Made by a program: the position numbers and the translations under genes. A stretch of DNA of 64,000 bases from Chamaecrista fasciculata (lineage: Eukaryota; Streptophyta; Magnoliopsida; Fabales; Fabaceae): contig QANZ01043248.1 of assembly GCA_003254925.1 (NCBI GenBank), positions 1 through 64,000 of the forward strand, read 5' to 3'. Positions 38,113 through 50,600 of the stretch are shown one piece after another; the stretch's first letter is position 1, and each line of letters begins with the position of its first letter. Below the pieces are notes generated by a model. That model was not told the origin of the DNA, did no database searches, and saw only the letters and a list, made by a program, of their open reading frames with translations.

Positions 38113-39530
38113 CCCCATGTGTCTCCGTGTGTTCACCTAAAGAAAAAAGCAAAAGCTTATGTTCGCTTCCCATGTGTTTAATAGGGAAAATATATTTTAA
38201 AGAAAAGACTGACAAAATTCTGTTTAAATTTTGTGATTTAATTATTACCAAACCAAACAGAAAATCGACACAAGATGAAATGCTTAAAATTTTGTACTTT
38301 CATTTGGTAACTTTTTGTTCAAGAATCTATACTTGCAGCAATTCAGGTAATCTTTCTAGCAAGTTGCATTTGATTTCCACATCGTAGCATTTCATCATTA
38401 TATAAAATTGTTTTTGTGGGGCCTTTCTCTCTTTCTTTCTTTAATCTCTAACCATGTTTTAAAAATTCCAGTACTGTGGACTCAAATTCACTGTACGTAA
38501 TATGGGACGTTACATACGAGAGAGAGACAGACAAGAATGAGAATTAAGCTCCACTTACAGGCCATGTTTCCCTCATTTTGTATTTCTTTCATTCATTCAT
38601 GTATTATATATTTCTTCTTTGTTATTTTCAAGGTGTCGTTGAAACATTTCAAGTCATGCGCATATAGACTTAACTAAATAGTACTTTCTAACAAATTAAG
38701 CTGGAGGTATGTGATCGATTTATTTCTCGCTCATCACGGTGTTCATTTCATGTTGCTTGTGATTGGTTGTGTATTCTATTGAATTGAAAGTGGTATTCTG
38801 AATGGCTGTTAATGTGTCTCTGTCACTTCTGCAGTCTGCACTAAACTTACTCAATCCTCATCATGTGCGATAACATATTCCACATTATTTTACAGTTTAC
38901 ATTACTTTATTGTTATGTTTGACCTCAGCATGACATTTTAAATTACTAATTTCAGCTGTTCCCCTATGAATTTTCCCATGCGGCTTTGAGGAAAGTGCTA
39001 AATTAATCATTATCATTATCATTATTATAACCCTCAAGTCAAAGGTTCAGTACACATTTGGCGAAATTGAATCTGGAGGATGAGTATACTTAAGTTATCA
39101 CATGCTGATTTAAAGGATCTTAAGAGGTATTTGCTGGAGCAAACAGTGCTCTAGCTGTATCGCCAACTTCATCTAAAGCTTGAAACTCTACAATCTGCAT
39201 CTGCTAACAATAGTGTAAGGACATATCTCTTTTTCATATCTTTAAGTTATTTCTCACTGTCACTGAAATCTTCTTTGACATTGGCTTCTTGAAAAGCTGG
39301 TCTTTAATTTAAAGTTCTAAACTAACTTTTCAAAAGTAATAAAACAGTAGTTCCAAATATTTAGGGAGTATAGTGGCATATAGTCTCTGATCTTTGTGCT
39401 AGAAGTGCAAATTTCACTAATTGATATGTATGCAACTGTTATGATTTCTTTTTCCACATGTGTCTCTTCTCTGTCTAACGTTGGTCGCTAAATATTGAAT
39501 ATGTGCACTGTTGTTATCAGAGCGAAAGTC
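38113..39530. other. Upstream region of the nucleoside transporter
   Basis: No gene was seen. A TTATCAG acceptor directly before 39521 suggests that the transporter transcript has an intron in its 5' leader, with the first exon somewhere in this interval. I could not place that exon. Confidence 0.45.
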
Positions 39531-42002
39531 ATGACGACCTTTACTGATGAAAGAGGGACACCAAGAAAGCTTGAGGTAAGTGCTCAAACTATATAGTCAC
39601 AGGACGCTAGTATATTTTTAGAACAAAGATCTTTTCCCTTCCAGCAGTATTTTCATTCGCTTTATTGTATGCAGGGAAAACGCCAAGCCATGGCCGTCTG
39701 TTTAATTCTAGGACTCGGTTCCCTTGTTTCCTGGAACAGTATGTTAACAATAGGAGATTACTACTACAAGTTGTTCCCAGTAAGTAGCTCATGGTGTACT
39801 TCACTTTCTTCAAGTACTTCAAATGTTTTTTAAATTTTTGTCTACAAGGAAGTCATAATAAAGACTTGTGAAAATTGTGATTGAATGATACTGCCTATGT
39901 AAGAGTTGAATGAAATGCAGCTCCCCAATTTTCACATGGATGGTTTCCCATATGTGATGATTGTCACTTGATGCTTCACTTTCCTGTATTGTCTATTTGG
40001 TTTCTTTTATTTTCGCAGTTTATCTACTTTCACAAGGATTCTGGGAAATAAGTTATTCTAACAATAGCATTTCTTCCACTTTGAAGAACTACCATCCTGC
40101 AAGGGTGCTTACCCTGGTTTATCAACCATTTGCACTAGGAACAACGGCAGTAATGACATATAATGAGTCAAAGCTCAACACTAGGATGCGGAATTTAGCT
40201 GGGTTCATAATTTTCTTCGCTAGTACTTTCCTTGTTCTAGTTGTAAGTATCAACAGCTTTTTAAACTCCTTAATTTCTTCAGACCATAAAAAAAAACTCC
40301 TTAATTTTTGCTGTTCATTGTCACCCTTTCTGTCTTTTGGCTCATAATAGCTTTCAACAATTTGGTGTGACAGTTGGATCTGGCAACATCAGGGAGAGGT
40401 GGAATTGGACCTTATATTGGTTTATGTGCACTTTCTGCTTGTTTTGGATTAGCCGATGGTCATGTCCAAGGTGGCATGATCGGAGACCTGTCTCTCATGT
40501 GCCCTGAGTTCATGCAGGTTAGTTTTTGGAGGATCGAGTACAGGGTTTACAAAAAAAAAATACTTAAGAAGCATGAACATTAACACTATCACATGACAGA
40601 ATTTTGAATGTCAATATGTAATTTGAAGTGTCAAATACTATTTACTAAATATACATACTTTTGATGTTTTGCAGTCCTTCCTTGCTGGCTTGGCTGCATC
40701 AGGGGCTCTAATTTCTGTTCTAAGAATGCTGACCAAGGTAGGTTTTGAACACTCTCATAATGGACTTCGCAAGGGAGCTAGTAAGTTACCTTACACGCAT
40801 ATTTTACAATTACAAATGATAGTTGGTACGTCCTCTAGCAGGTGTAAATATAATTCTTCTGCCATTTCTCAATCACTTTTTCACATGTATTTGCAGTACT
40901 ATTCTTTGCAATCTCCACGTTCATAGAGCTTTTGTGCATTGTTCTGTATGCAATCTACTTCCCTAAATTGCCCATAGTGAGTTACTACCGTTCAAAGGCA
41001 GCCTCAGAAGGATCCACAACGGTTTCAGCTGACCTTGCAGCTGCTGGCATTCAAGCAGACACAAATGAGAAAGTACTCTAGCTAATGTTAATGTCCAATT
41101 TGTTTATCACAACTATAATTTTATTCACTCTATCCTGAAAGCTTCCATGACTTTTGCAGGGTGAATATGACAGCAAACAAGAGGGGTTGAGCATGAAACA
41201 ATTATTTCTCCAGAACCTTGATTATGCAGCTGATTTATTTCTTATATATGTGGTAACATTGTCAATCTTTCCAGGGTTCTTGTATGAGAACACTGGATCT
41301 CATCAGCTAGGCTCATGGTAATTTCAGAGTTTTGATTATAGATTGATATTGTGAAATATTGTTTTGCATGGCTTTAATTTCTTCAGTTAATGTTTGGTAC
41401 TTGGTAGGTACCCTCTTGTTTTGGTTTCGATGTACAATGTTGTGGATCTGATATCAAGATATATTCCACTTGTGGGATGGCTCAAGTTAGAATCCAGGAA
41501 GGGAATACTGTGTGGAGTTCTTGCCCGGTTCTTACTGATCCCAGCTTTCTACTTCACGGCAAAATATGGAGATGAAGGATGGATGATCTTCCTCACGTCA
41601 TTTCTGGGACTCACTAATGGCTATCTCACTGTGTGTGTTCTTACAGTCGCACCCAAGGGTTACAAGGTCATTATCATTATCATCTATCCCTCTCCTCAAT
41701 TAATATCACCTTCCATGAAATCACATTACAACACATCTTCAATCAAATTCATCACCATATAAATTTTGACTGAAACCCCCCCATTTTAGTACTCTGTATA
41801 TCCAAAAATATTAACTTTGAAGTCTAAAAAGTAATGGTGCAGCGAGTTTGTAACAGTTGTGGTGGATTTTTGGGGTTGTGATTTGCAGGGTCCAGAACAG
41901 AATGCGTTGGGTAATTTGCTTGTCATGTTCCTTTTGGGCGGCATATTCGCAGGTGTTGCTCTTGATTGGTTGTGGCTCATTGGTAAACCAGGAGCATTCT
42001 AA
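39531..42002 (+). CDS. Equilibrative nucleoside transporter, ENT3-like, 9 exons, 420 aa
   Basis: This membrane protein imports nucleosides and their analogues across the plasma membrane. The exons are 39531-39575, 39675-39779, 40087-40242, 40374-40517, 40675-40780, 40897-41072, 41160-41317, 41408-41666 and 41889-42002; phases agree and the total is 421 codons. Family hallmarks are LGLGSLVSWNSMLTIGDYYY in the first membrane segment, YHPARVLTLVYQPFALG, and GGIGPYIGLCALSACFGLAD. Also present are GGMIGDLSLMCPEFMQSFLA, SIFPGFLYENTG and ARFLLIPAFYFTAKYGDEGW. The C-terminal GPEQNALGNLLVMFLLGG is also kept. Length and about eleven hydrophobic segments fit plant ENT3/ENT7-type carriers. The first coding exon gives only 15 residues. 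The third intron contains a micro-insertion (40277-40293). Confidence 0.95.
40277..40293 (+). mobile_element. Micro poly(A) insertion in a transporter intron
   Basis: The insert CTTCAGACCATAAAAAA lies between exact copies of AAACTCCTTAATTT (40263-40276 and 40294-40307), just downstream of the third coding exon. Confidence 0.65.
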
Positions 42003-43573
42003 GTTCTAACCAAATACATCCATTTTTTATTTATATATCTTCTCATCATCAGTGTGTACGTGATTTTTGTGGAAAATCAATCAATATGTTCTATTGACAT
42101 ATATATCACCATTCACTCATCAAGTGTGATTTACCAGCGAGTCATTTACATATATTGTATGATAGGTGGATTTTCATTTTTTCCGTGTCATCGTTTGGTA
42201 AAATAAAGAACTAAGATACGAGACCATTTATATATAGACAAAATAATAATGAAAAAAATCATGGAGAAATGAAACAGCCAATCCCATGAGATATTTCAAA
42301 TATATCAAAGACAGAAAGGAAATTAGACTGAATCACATGATGTTAGATATTTAAAGGGAAAAAAAATATCAATAGCTGACGTAGATAAAAATAGAAAATT
42401 TGTTCATTCAAAACTCAAGAAAAAAAAATAGAAAATAGGAGTGTAAGAATAAAGGAAGAAGCATGAGGAAGAGCAATTAGGACGTAACAGTAGACCCGCA
42501 CGGCTAATCCAAATGTGTAAGTGTAACATGTTATTTTGGTAAAAGAAAGTAAATTCAAACTTCAAAATAGAAGCCCAATCGCAAAACGCACTCTAACTTC
42601 AAACACGTGACGATATTTCTTGCTTCTGCAGATGCCAAAGCCCATATCTCACTCTTACTATTTGACCCATCCAACTTTTTTAAAAAGAAATCCTCTTTTA
42701 TTATAGGCAATTATATTTTTTGACCAAATAAAAATAAATAATTATATTTAAAACGCTACTTGACATTAAATATTATCGTCATTTTTTTTAAGAAAATTCA
42801 AACTTAAACTAACTATTTTGTAAAAGATTAATTTTCCTCAATTAGAGTTGCCAGGCCACCGGGCATCCTTAAACTTTTCATTAAAAGCTAATATCAAATT
42901 CGATGGTACTTGGAGAAAATTAATTGCATCCACTGATTGTGGTAAAAGTAAGAACTGGGTTTAAAAAAAGCAAACGGTAGGATCTGGTATGGATCTAAGT
43001 TAGATTCGAATAAAATCCAAAACTGGGTAAGATATGCTACATATATAGTGCATACACTATTTATTGAAATAAATAGATTTAACTAAATAAATAGTAGGTA
43101 GGGGTTAATTTGAGACATAGAGGCAGGTTAGTGTACGGTGGTTGGTAGGGCCGACAAATATAGTGATCAGGAGTAACAAATTAAGTTTTGGAAATATGAG
43201 GTTTATTGGTAATTAAAATTGAGTGGTTTAAGGGTAAAAGAAATTAAGAACGAATATTGCACGTAGAGTACTTGTTAATATAGTTTGTGAATTGTGGTGG
43301 AATAACTGGATGAGCTAGAGGCCTTATATATATATATGGCAGTGTTCATTGAAGAGATGGAATATGCTGGCTTGGGCATGCAAAATTCTCCCCATTATTC
43401 CGCCATGATACCAAAATGTTAAAGTTGCCTTGCTCTTGCAAAATTCTGAAAGTATATGTATATATATCTGCATTCTTGGGTCTCTTGCTTTTTTCTCACT
43501 CCAACTAGCTCATCCTTGTTAATTAATTAATTCCGTCAAGCAATTAGTTTCTATCTATCTATATGCATGCATG
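42003..43573. other. Spacer without a gene
   Basis: No coding region is supported. A weaker micro-insertion is at 42719-42739. The last 200 bases are the upstream region of the RNase H-like gene. Confidence 0.5.
42719..42739 (+). mobile_element. Possible micro poly(A) insertion
   Basis: The insert TTTGACCAAATAAAAATAAAT lies between copies of AATTATATTT (42709-42718 and 42740-42749). The flanks are short and AT-rich, so chance is harder to exclude here than for the others. Confidence 0.4.
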
Positions 43574-43585
43574 TATATATATAAG
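43574..43585 (+). promoter_or_regulatory. TATA box of the RNase H-like gene
   Basis: TATATATATAAG lies 83-94 bases before the ATG at 43668, suggesting a leader of about 60 bases. Confidence 0.55.
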
Positions 43586-43667
43586 AACCGTATATAGTAA
43601 TTGAAATGAAGTGAATTTCAATTCCCTCTCCAATTGATTTTGAAGAAGTAGTAACATATAATTAACG

Positions 43668-44318
43668 ATGATGTTGGATGTGGTGAGGATGATGAGGTGG
43701 CAGAAAGTAGCACCGATGATGGTAATGCAAAATTTGAATAATGTGACATTCATAAGGTGCATACACAGCTACAAAAAAATCCCAGTGGAATGGAAAAAGC
43801 CAGGAATAGGATGGACCAAACTTAACTTCGATGGCTCATGCAAAGGCCGAAGCGGCCTTGCCAGCATCGGCGGCGTGGTGCGCAACCACAAGGCCGAGTT
43901 CCTGCTCGGTTACGCCGAGCCCATCGGCACGGCCAACAGCACCATCGCCGAGCTCATGGCGCTGCGCCGGGGGCTGGAGATCATGGTGGAGAATGGTTGG
44001 AACCACCACGTGTGGGTTGAAGGCGACGCCAAGACACTCGTGGACATAATGGAGAGGAGGAGGAGGGTGAAGTGCATGGAGGTACAGAGACATGTAAGTC
44101 ATATTAATAGGATAATAATGCCGGAGATGAATGAGGAGGAGTTTATGTTGACGTTTATATACAGAGAAGGGAATAGGGCGGCTGATAAGTTTGCTCAGAT
44201 GGGGCATGCCTTGGACAAGCCTACCATATGGAGGAATCATCCTCCAAATGAGCTTTTGGATATTGTGAATCAAGATGCACAAGGCATGACTTCTCTACGT
44301 ACCATTAGATCTAGCTAG
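43668..44318 (+). CDS. Stand-alone RNase H-fold protein (RVT_3 type), 216 aa
   Basis: This intact single-exon gene encodes an RNase H-like domain of the kind found at the end of plant LINE polyproteins, but with no reverse transcriptase attached. All four metal-binding acidic residues are in place: Asp55 (KLNFDGS), Glu95 (TIAELMAL), Asp120 (VEGDAK) and Asp173 (NRAADKFA). A TATA box and leader precede it, and the frame has no damage. This contrasts with the broken LINE domain at 14869-15538. The middle of the gene (about 43840-44080) is much richer in G and C than its surroundings. Similar one-domain proteins are common in plant genomes; most are uncharacterised and may be domesticated. The substrate, presumably the RNA strand of RNA-DNA hybrids, is inferred from the fold. 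No organelle-targeting signal is obvious, though the N-terminus is Met/Arg-rich. Confidence 0.85.
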   Translation: MMLDVVRMMRWQKVAPMMVMQNLNNVTFIRCIHSYKKIPVEWKKPGIGWTKLNFDGSCKGRSGLASIGGVVRNHKAEFLLGYAEPIGTANSTIAELMALRRGLEIMVENGWNHHVWVEGDAKTLVDIMERRRRVKCMEVQRHVSHINRIIMPEMNEEEFMLTFIYREGNRAADKFAQMGHALDKPTIWRNHPPNELLDIVNQDAQGMTSLRTIRSS

Positions 44319-44711
44319 CTCTACCTATAATTCATTACTATTATGCATGCATGCATATGTATATATATATATATACCATTCATTAACCACCATTATTAAT
44401 TGATTCATTTGTTGTATATGTGTATATATCTATGTAAATCAATGTCTCACTGTTATATATATATTTTGGCCAAATTTAACCAATCTCACTATTAATTGAT
44501 TCATTTGTTATGTGTGGAACTCAATTCGCTCAATTTCTAAAATTAAATTAGGCTATATAGTTAAAGGACGTTAGTATCTTGTAATTATCCATATCCCAAT
44601 TTTAATACAACTTTAAATAAAATTGTTCTAGTGAAAGTTATATGTCTGTAAAAAAACAAATAAAACAGGCCAGCTAAACTACTTAACTTGCACAGGTGAT
44701 TAATTTCTATG

Positions 44712-44714
<3 letters not shown>
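44319..44714. other. 3' region of the RNase H-like gene
   Basis: There is AT-rich sequence with a partial tandem duplication around 'taattgattcatttgtt' (about 44396-44415 and 44492-44512). No gene was seen. Confidence 0.45.
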
Positions 44715-44800
<86 letters not shown>

Positions 44801-44801
44801 N

Positions 44802-44837
<36 letters not shown>
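44715..44837. repeat. (GA)n microsatellite, about 123 bp
   Basis: This is an uninterrupted GA dinucleotide run except for one undetermined base at 44801. The true length may differ, because such runs are hard to assemble. Confidence 0.95.
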
Positions 44838-44839
<2 letters not shown>

Positions 44840-45338
44840 TGAAGCCTTACAAATGTAGCTAGCTACATGGGATTAATAATTGCAAAAGTTAAAATGGTTG
44901 GATGAGTGGTGAAGCAATGAACATAGAATCATAGATATGTAGAGTGTGAGACTCATTAAATATTGACCAAGATTCCCTCACAAACTTGAATCATTTAATA
45001 TTACCTTTTATTATGAAACTTCTTTCATATGGCTTATATACGGAGTCAAGCGGAAGTAACTTCCTGCAATGAGTAACTTCTTAGAAACATAAGATACAAC
45101 ACCTTTTACTCTATGCATCGATAAATATAAATTTAGCATAAATTTAGAGAATAAAGAATATAAAATTAGTTCAAATTTAAGAACTAAATAATTGATAATG
45201 GAAATATTTCAAAGATCAAATTATATGTTTTAATTATTCAGGGACTCATTCATTGACTCCATATAAATTTAGAGATCAAATAACAAATTTTCTCAATTAT
45301 TTATACAGTACTACTATACATATTCCATTCCAATACTG

Positions 45339-45934
45339 CAGTACATTGCCGTGCAACTAATTAAAGTAAAAGAAATGGCAGTGACTGTGAGCCAAATGAA
45401 AGAAGTTGCTGTACCTGTATTACCTTATATTCCATGCTTTGTTTACAAGTTACATATATATATAAAAGAGATGAATTTGGGCAGGGATTATAAGAGTTTG
45501 CTGCGTGGTGTAAAAAACACATATCAGAAACTCCCCCACATCAGAAAAACACCATTGGGTGCAGCGTTGATGAAGTGAGTCCTATATATATATATTAGTG
45601 TCTCAGGTATTCTGGTTTACCCTTATCAGCACTGCACTCAATTATGTTTTTTGGCAATGTGGTATGATGCTACAGTTGCAGGTGAAAGCTATATATATGG
45701 CAGGTCATTTTCTTCTATTTTTCTCTACAACATTGTAGTTTGTTTAATCAGCCTCTCAATAAAAGTGAAAGGTTTCGGGCGTACCTGGATAACGGAATCC
45801 ACATACCCACGCGAAGACCCGGTCACGATCTCGAACACGGATCTACGCCTTCGCGTTATTCACAGCAAATGCACCATGAGAGGAAAATGACCAAGACTGC
45901 CAAGTTTCTCTCGTCTGATCAAAAGGAAAAATAA
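45339..45934 (+). other. Unidentified transcription-unit-like island
   Basis: A TATA-like run (45453-45464) is followed by a possible leader exon ending at a GTGAGT donor (45576-45581). A second block at about 45768-45934 is strikingly GC-richer than its surroundings and open in two frames. One frame reads ERFRAYLDNGIHIPTRRPGH and ends at 45934; the other reads GRTWITESTYPREDPVTISN and ends at 45890. Neither matches a family I recognise, and neither has its own ATG in a good position. It could be a terminal exon of an unknown small gene or a non-coding RNA. I assign no function. Confidence 0.3.
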
Positions 45935-45958
45935 AACCCAGAGGTTCACCACCATCTT

Positions 45959-45981
45959 AAGCACGTCTTTGTGCTTTTTTT
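45959..45981 (+). terminator. Hairpin plus T-run, Pol III-like end
   Basis: The stem AAGCAC/GTGCTT with a six-base loop is followed by a run of seven T. This looks like a Pol III termination signal at the end of a small RNA. No A/B box or a clear upstream element and TATA pair at the right spacing was established, so it may be coincidence. Confidence 0.2.
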
Positions 45982-47679
45982 CTCAACTTGGATAAAACTG
46001 CTTCTTGAACGTGTCTTTCTATGTTAGTGGGGTAGGGAATATCTTATCATAATTAATTAATTAAATTCTGAAAGATATTTCCCATAAAAATCTCCCCACT
46101 TTCATGATCTTTGTTAATTAATTAATTAATTAATTTAATTAATTAACACACTCAATAATAATAATTATTATTATCATTATTAGATCATTTCTGACTAGGT
46201 CCAATCCATCAAGGGTGGACCCATATCCCAACAAAAAGAAATAAACAAATATCTAGTTTCATATATTATTCTAAATTAGTTAAATTTCCCCCTTAGTTTC
46301 TCCTTCTTTTCAGCATTACCAATTACCATTTGGAACATATCATGCAAAACAGAACATGTTAGCCGGCAGGTTTTCTCGTTCAACAAATTAAAAATGCATT
46401 TGATGGGTAATTAACTATTGTCTATTGTGCATATTGTACTCTCAATCAACTGACAGAATCATTTTTTTTTTGGTCTCATTCTGTACTAGCTTACTTGTAA
46501 TAATACCTCTTGGATCATACACACATCAAAAAGTCTGGCAATTTATCCTTACTGTCATTATCATAGATATTCACTTCCAAGTTTCAACATTCTCTTACAA
46601 AGCCCATTACACAACAAGGACAATATTGCATTGTAGAGCAAAAAACAAATGGGCTCCACTAAACAAATACTTCAAGACTTTAGCCCAGAAAGAAGTTCAC
46701 CAAGGTCCTTCTAATCACACTTGTGAGTTTTGAACAACCTGATACAACTCATCTTCAAAGCCTCAAATAAGAAAAGAGTCGTGTCATGCACCATTAAGTT
46801 TTGCTGTATCCCCAAGTATAGTACCTTCTCTAGTTCTCTTCTTGTTGATTATTTATCACTATTGTAATTTTCTTTTAATAGATGCTTGAATTGAAGTCTT
46901 CTTTTGTTGTTTAATTAAACTTTTTATCACTGAATCATACGCAGTTAAACTTATTTAATGTGACTCAAACTGATAATATAAATGTGGTTGAACTGTTGAT
47001 CCCATATTCCTATGTTCAATATTTCCAGAGTACATAAATTACAGACATAAAAAGCACATAAACATAATAGCGAAATTCTTTTAGCATGATTTGGGCTGAA
47101 AGAACAAATGTATAAAACAACATAAGCAATAAACCAGATCACATTGCTTAAAGCCTCACTCATTGCCATGGCATCTTAAATATTTATAAACTAAACTGTA
47201 TTAAAATTAGAACTTTCTGCCTTGTTAATGCTTTTGAGATTGTTTCCAACAGCTGAAACTCCAGGGATAGTAATATAGAAATAGTTTCCAAAAAGGAAAT
47301 TATCCATCAACAAATAAGCTCAAAAAAGTTCTGATGAAAATATCCACTTTACAAGTTACTACCGAAAGTTGGATCCAAACAAAGCCCATATTGGTGAGGG
47401 AAAGCGAACCCATATCCTGCTGTTGACTGGAGACAGTGATCGTGATCTTCCCTAATAAATCATGATCTCTACCTCTAATAAATGGACTATCTTTACCAAT
47501 ATTCATCGTTGCTTCTTCCTAATTGATACACCCTTTGGATCTGAAACACAAAAACCCCTTTCCTATTTCTCTGAGAAAAAGACGGTTTTTTTTTCCCATT
47601 TTTTCACCTTGTTGAGTAAATCGTTCCTGAAGAAATCTCAATTCTGCCAGAAAGTTCGAATTTTTCCAGGAAAAACGAA
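45982..47679. other. AT-rich spacer and promoter of the JMJ24-like gene
   Basis: TTAA-rich repeats occupy 46100-46150. No gene was seen. The last 200 bases before 47680, from about 47500, are pyrimidine-rich and probably the 5' leader of the JmjC gene. Confidence 0.45.
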
Positions 47680-50600
47680 ATGGGGGAGGAGGAACCTTTG
47701 CCAGATCACCTGCGATGCAAGCGCACCGACGGCCGGCAATGGCGGTGCAGCCGTAGAGCTATGGACAACGTGAAGCTCTGTGAGATTCATTATCTTCAAG
47801 GCCGACATCGGCAATACAAAGAGAAAGTCCCGGAGTCGCTAAAGATTAAGAGAAAGTGCAAGAAAGGGCTTAATAATAAGAACGACTCTGTTCTCAATAA
47901 TGTCGAAACGAAGGCACTAAAACTCGGCAAGATGGCGAAGATGATGAGGAAAAGGCTGAAAGCTTCAGATGATTCAGTGACAACCTCGGACGCTCCTGTG
48001 AGGAAGAAGTCGTCGCACGAAGTTGATAAGCAGTTGGAGTTGATAAAGATGGTGCTGAAGAGAGAGGTTGAGAAGAGGAAAAAGAAGAAGAAGAAGCAAG
48101 GAGAGAAGGAAAAGAAGAAGTTGCATTACAGTGAGGGAGAGTTAACGAAAGAATTGCCCAATGGCATAATGGCAATTTCTGGGGCATCGACGCCCCAAGA
48201 ATACTGCAATGGAGGTTCTTATTGTGATGTTAAAGTAAATTTTGATCATAAAGCTGTTACTCCACGTCGCTTTAGGTCCAAAAATGTCGAGAGGCTGTCC
48301 CTTGGAAAGTTGCAGGTAGGGATTACACTGTACTTATTCAATTTCTTTTGAAGTTTATGATGATTTATGTCTTTCCTGTTTTTGATTGAATTGCTTGTTT
48401 TTATTTAGGTTGTGCCATATGGGCCAAACTTGAAGAAGGGCAAGAGGAGGAAGAGGTGTCATTGGTGCCAGAGAAGCGATTCTTCGAAACTCATCAAGTG
48501 TTCGAGCTGCCAAAAAGAGTTTTTCTGCATGGACTGTATTAAAGAACGGTTTGTTACCTTCATTTTCCTCGATTTTCAGCATAACTTGAACCTGTCTGAA
48601 CTTATTTTCTAGTATGCATAGCATGTTGAATTCTTGCTTCATTGCTATCCTGTTGAGCAGGGTATTTTTAGTTTATCTTGGCCATATGAAAAGTAGTTAA
48701 GAATGTTTTTAAAGACTGATTGGAAGTTTTGGAACTTGTTGAAATTTAAAATCATAATGCCTAGTCAGAGATTAGAGTTCTAGAGTTAGTAGTGAGTGAT
48801 GTTGAAGTAGCTGACACAAGTTGCTAACAGAGAGCCTGTTACTTCTTATTGTGGTCGCAAATACCAAATTGTGTGATCTATTACTGTACTCATTGGTTGA
48901 CATTTACCATTTTATTTGATTTTATGCTTGAGCTACTTATTGAGATGATAATTTATCCCAAAATAGTGGATTTTAGTTATTCTTTTCACATATAACTTCT
49001 CTTGATTCCTAATTTCAGCAACTTATTTCACACATTGCTTTTTCAGCACCCATCACCTCAAGCTGCAAGGATAGTCTAACTTTTACCTTTGACTACCTGG
49101 TTCATTGATGAAATGATACCATTTTTGGAGTCATTAACAGTTACATGCAGAATAATAATCTTAAACCTATGAATCTCTGTACCCTTTTTATGTCCCTGTG
49201 CCTTTTTTTTTTTTTGCAATGGCAACTTTTGGTAGGTAATAATATTGTCAATAGATAACGGTCATTATTTTTGCTCTCTGCCCTTTCATTTATTAAGAAT
49301 TAAAAATGAAATGTTTGTTAACTTTATCTTGAAACAATCTAGACATTTTGATACTCAAAATGAAGTTAAGATGGCATGTCCAGTTTGTCGAGGAACTTGC
49401 ACCTGTAAAGACTGCTTGTCAAGTCAATGTAAAGACAATGAAACTAAGGTCTGACATCAAAACTGGATGCTTTTGCAGCAGAATCAGTGTTTCTTTAGTA
49501 GCCTATGTGACACTTCAATTTATGGCTTATTCTTTCAGGAATTTTCAGCTGGTAGAGTTGATAGAATATTGCATTTTCATTATTTGATCTGTATGCTCCT
49601 TCCTGTACTAAAACAAATAAATGAAGAGCAGAATGCTGAGATAGAAACAGAAGCTAAAATAAGAGGTAGTAGACACTACTTAGCATTTCTTTTACGCAGA
49701 TGGTGGCTAAATGAGTTTTATTGATTATTGATTACGAAGGTGATCTTAGTTGCCTATGTGTGTAACAGGTAAAAGACCCTCTGATATTCACATAAAGCAG
49801 ATCGAATTTTGTAGCAAAGATCAAACTGACTGGTAATTTTTCTTGATTGACGCCTGCAATAATGGGTAAATGATTTTTTGCTGCTGACTTTGTAACTAAT
49901 GTAATATTTATCTCAGCAATCACTGTAAAACACCAATTTTGGATCTTCATAGAAGCTGCCCTAGTTGTGCCTACAGTCTTTGTTTAAGTTGTTGTTCACA
50001 ATTATGTCGAGGAAACACCACTGAAAAAATTAACTCATCTACGTCCAAGTTGAAAGCTTGCATTGCCAGTAAAAACCATCTTCTGGATAGGGTCATTTCC
50101 GGTGGCAATTCCATAGCTACTTCATCACTGTCTTACTGGTCAAACTGTAATGGTACCGGCAGTTTATCATGCCCACCCACAGAGCTTGGTGGTTGTGGTG
50201 AGAGCCTCCTTGAATTAAGATGTTTTTATCCCTTAAGTTGGATCAAAGACATGGAAGGAAGAGCAGAAGAAATAGTGTGCAGCTATGACATTCCCGAAGC
50301 TTCAGAGAAAAGTTCGAGCAGCTGCTCACTTTGCATGGACACCCATAATAAAGTTGATGAATTTATGCAGTTACGAGAAGCAGCTCTAAGAGAAGATTCA
50401 AACGATAATTTCTTGTTTAATCCCACTCTTTTGGACATCAGTGGTGAGAACTTCGAACACTTCCAGAAGCACTGGGGAAAAGGCCATCCTGTAGTAGTGA
50501 GAGATGTGCTCCAGGGTGCATCAAACCTCTGTTGGGACCCACTGGTCATGTTCTGTTCTTATCTTGAGAGGAGCATCTCAAAATATGAGAATAATAAGAA

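Noticed and set aside
43831..44282. Alternative frames, including a 148-codon minus-strand frame, within the RNase H-like gene
   Set aside because: The high GC content removes stop codons from all frames; only the RNase H frame carries motifs.
44715..44837. GA run considered as a GAGA-type regulatory element
   Set aside because: It is a plain microsatellite downstream of a gene and next to an undetermined base; nothing supports a regulatory role.
46441..46495. Possible further micro-insertion (T-run followed by GGTC)
   Set aside because: The insert-like part fits the pattern, but the flanking repeat is only TCATT, too short to call.
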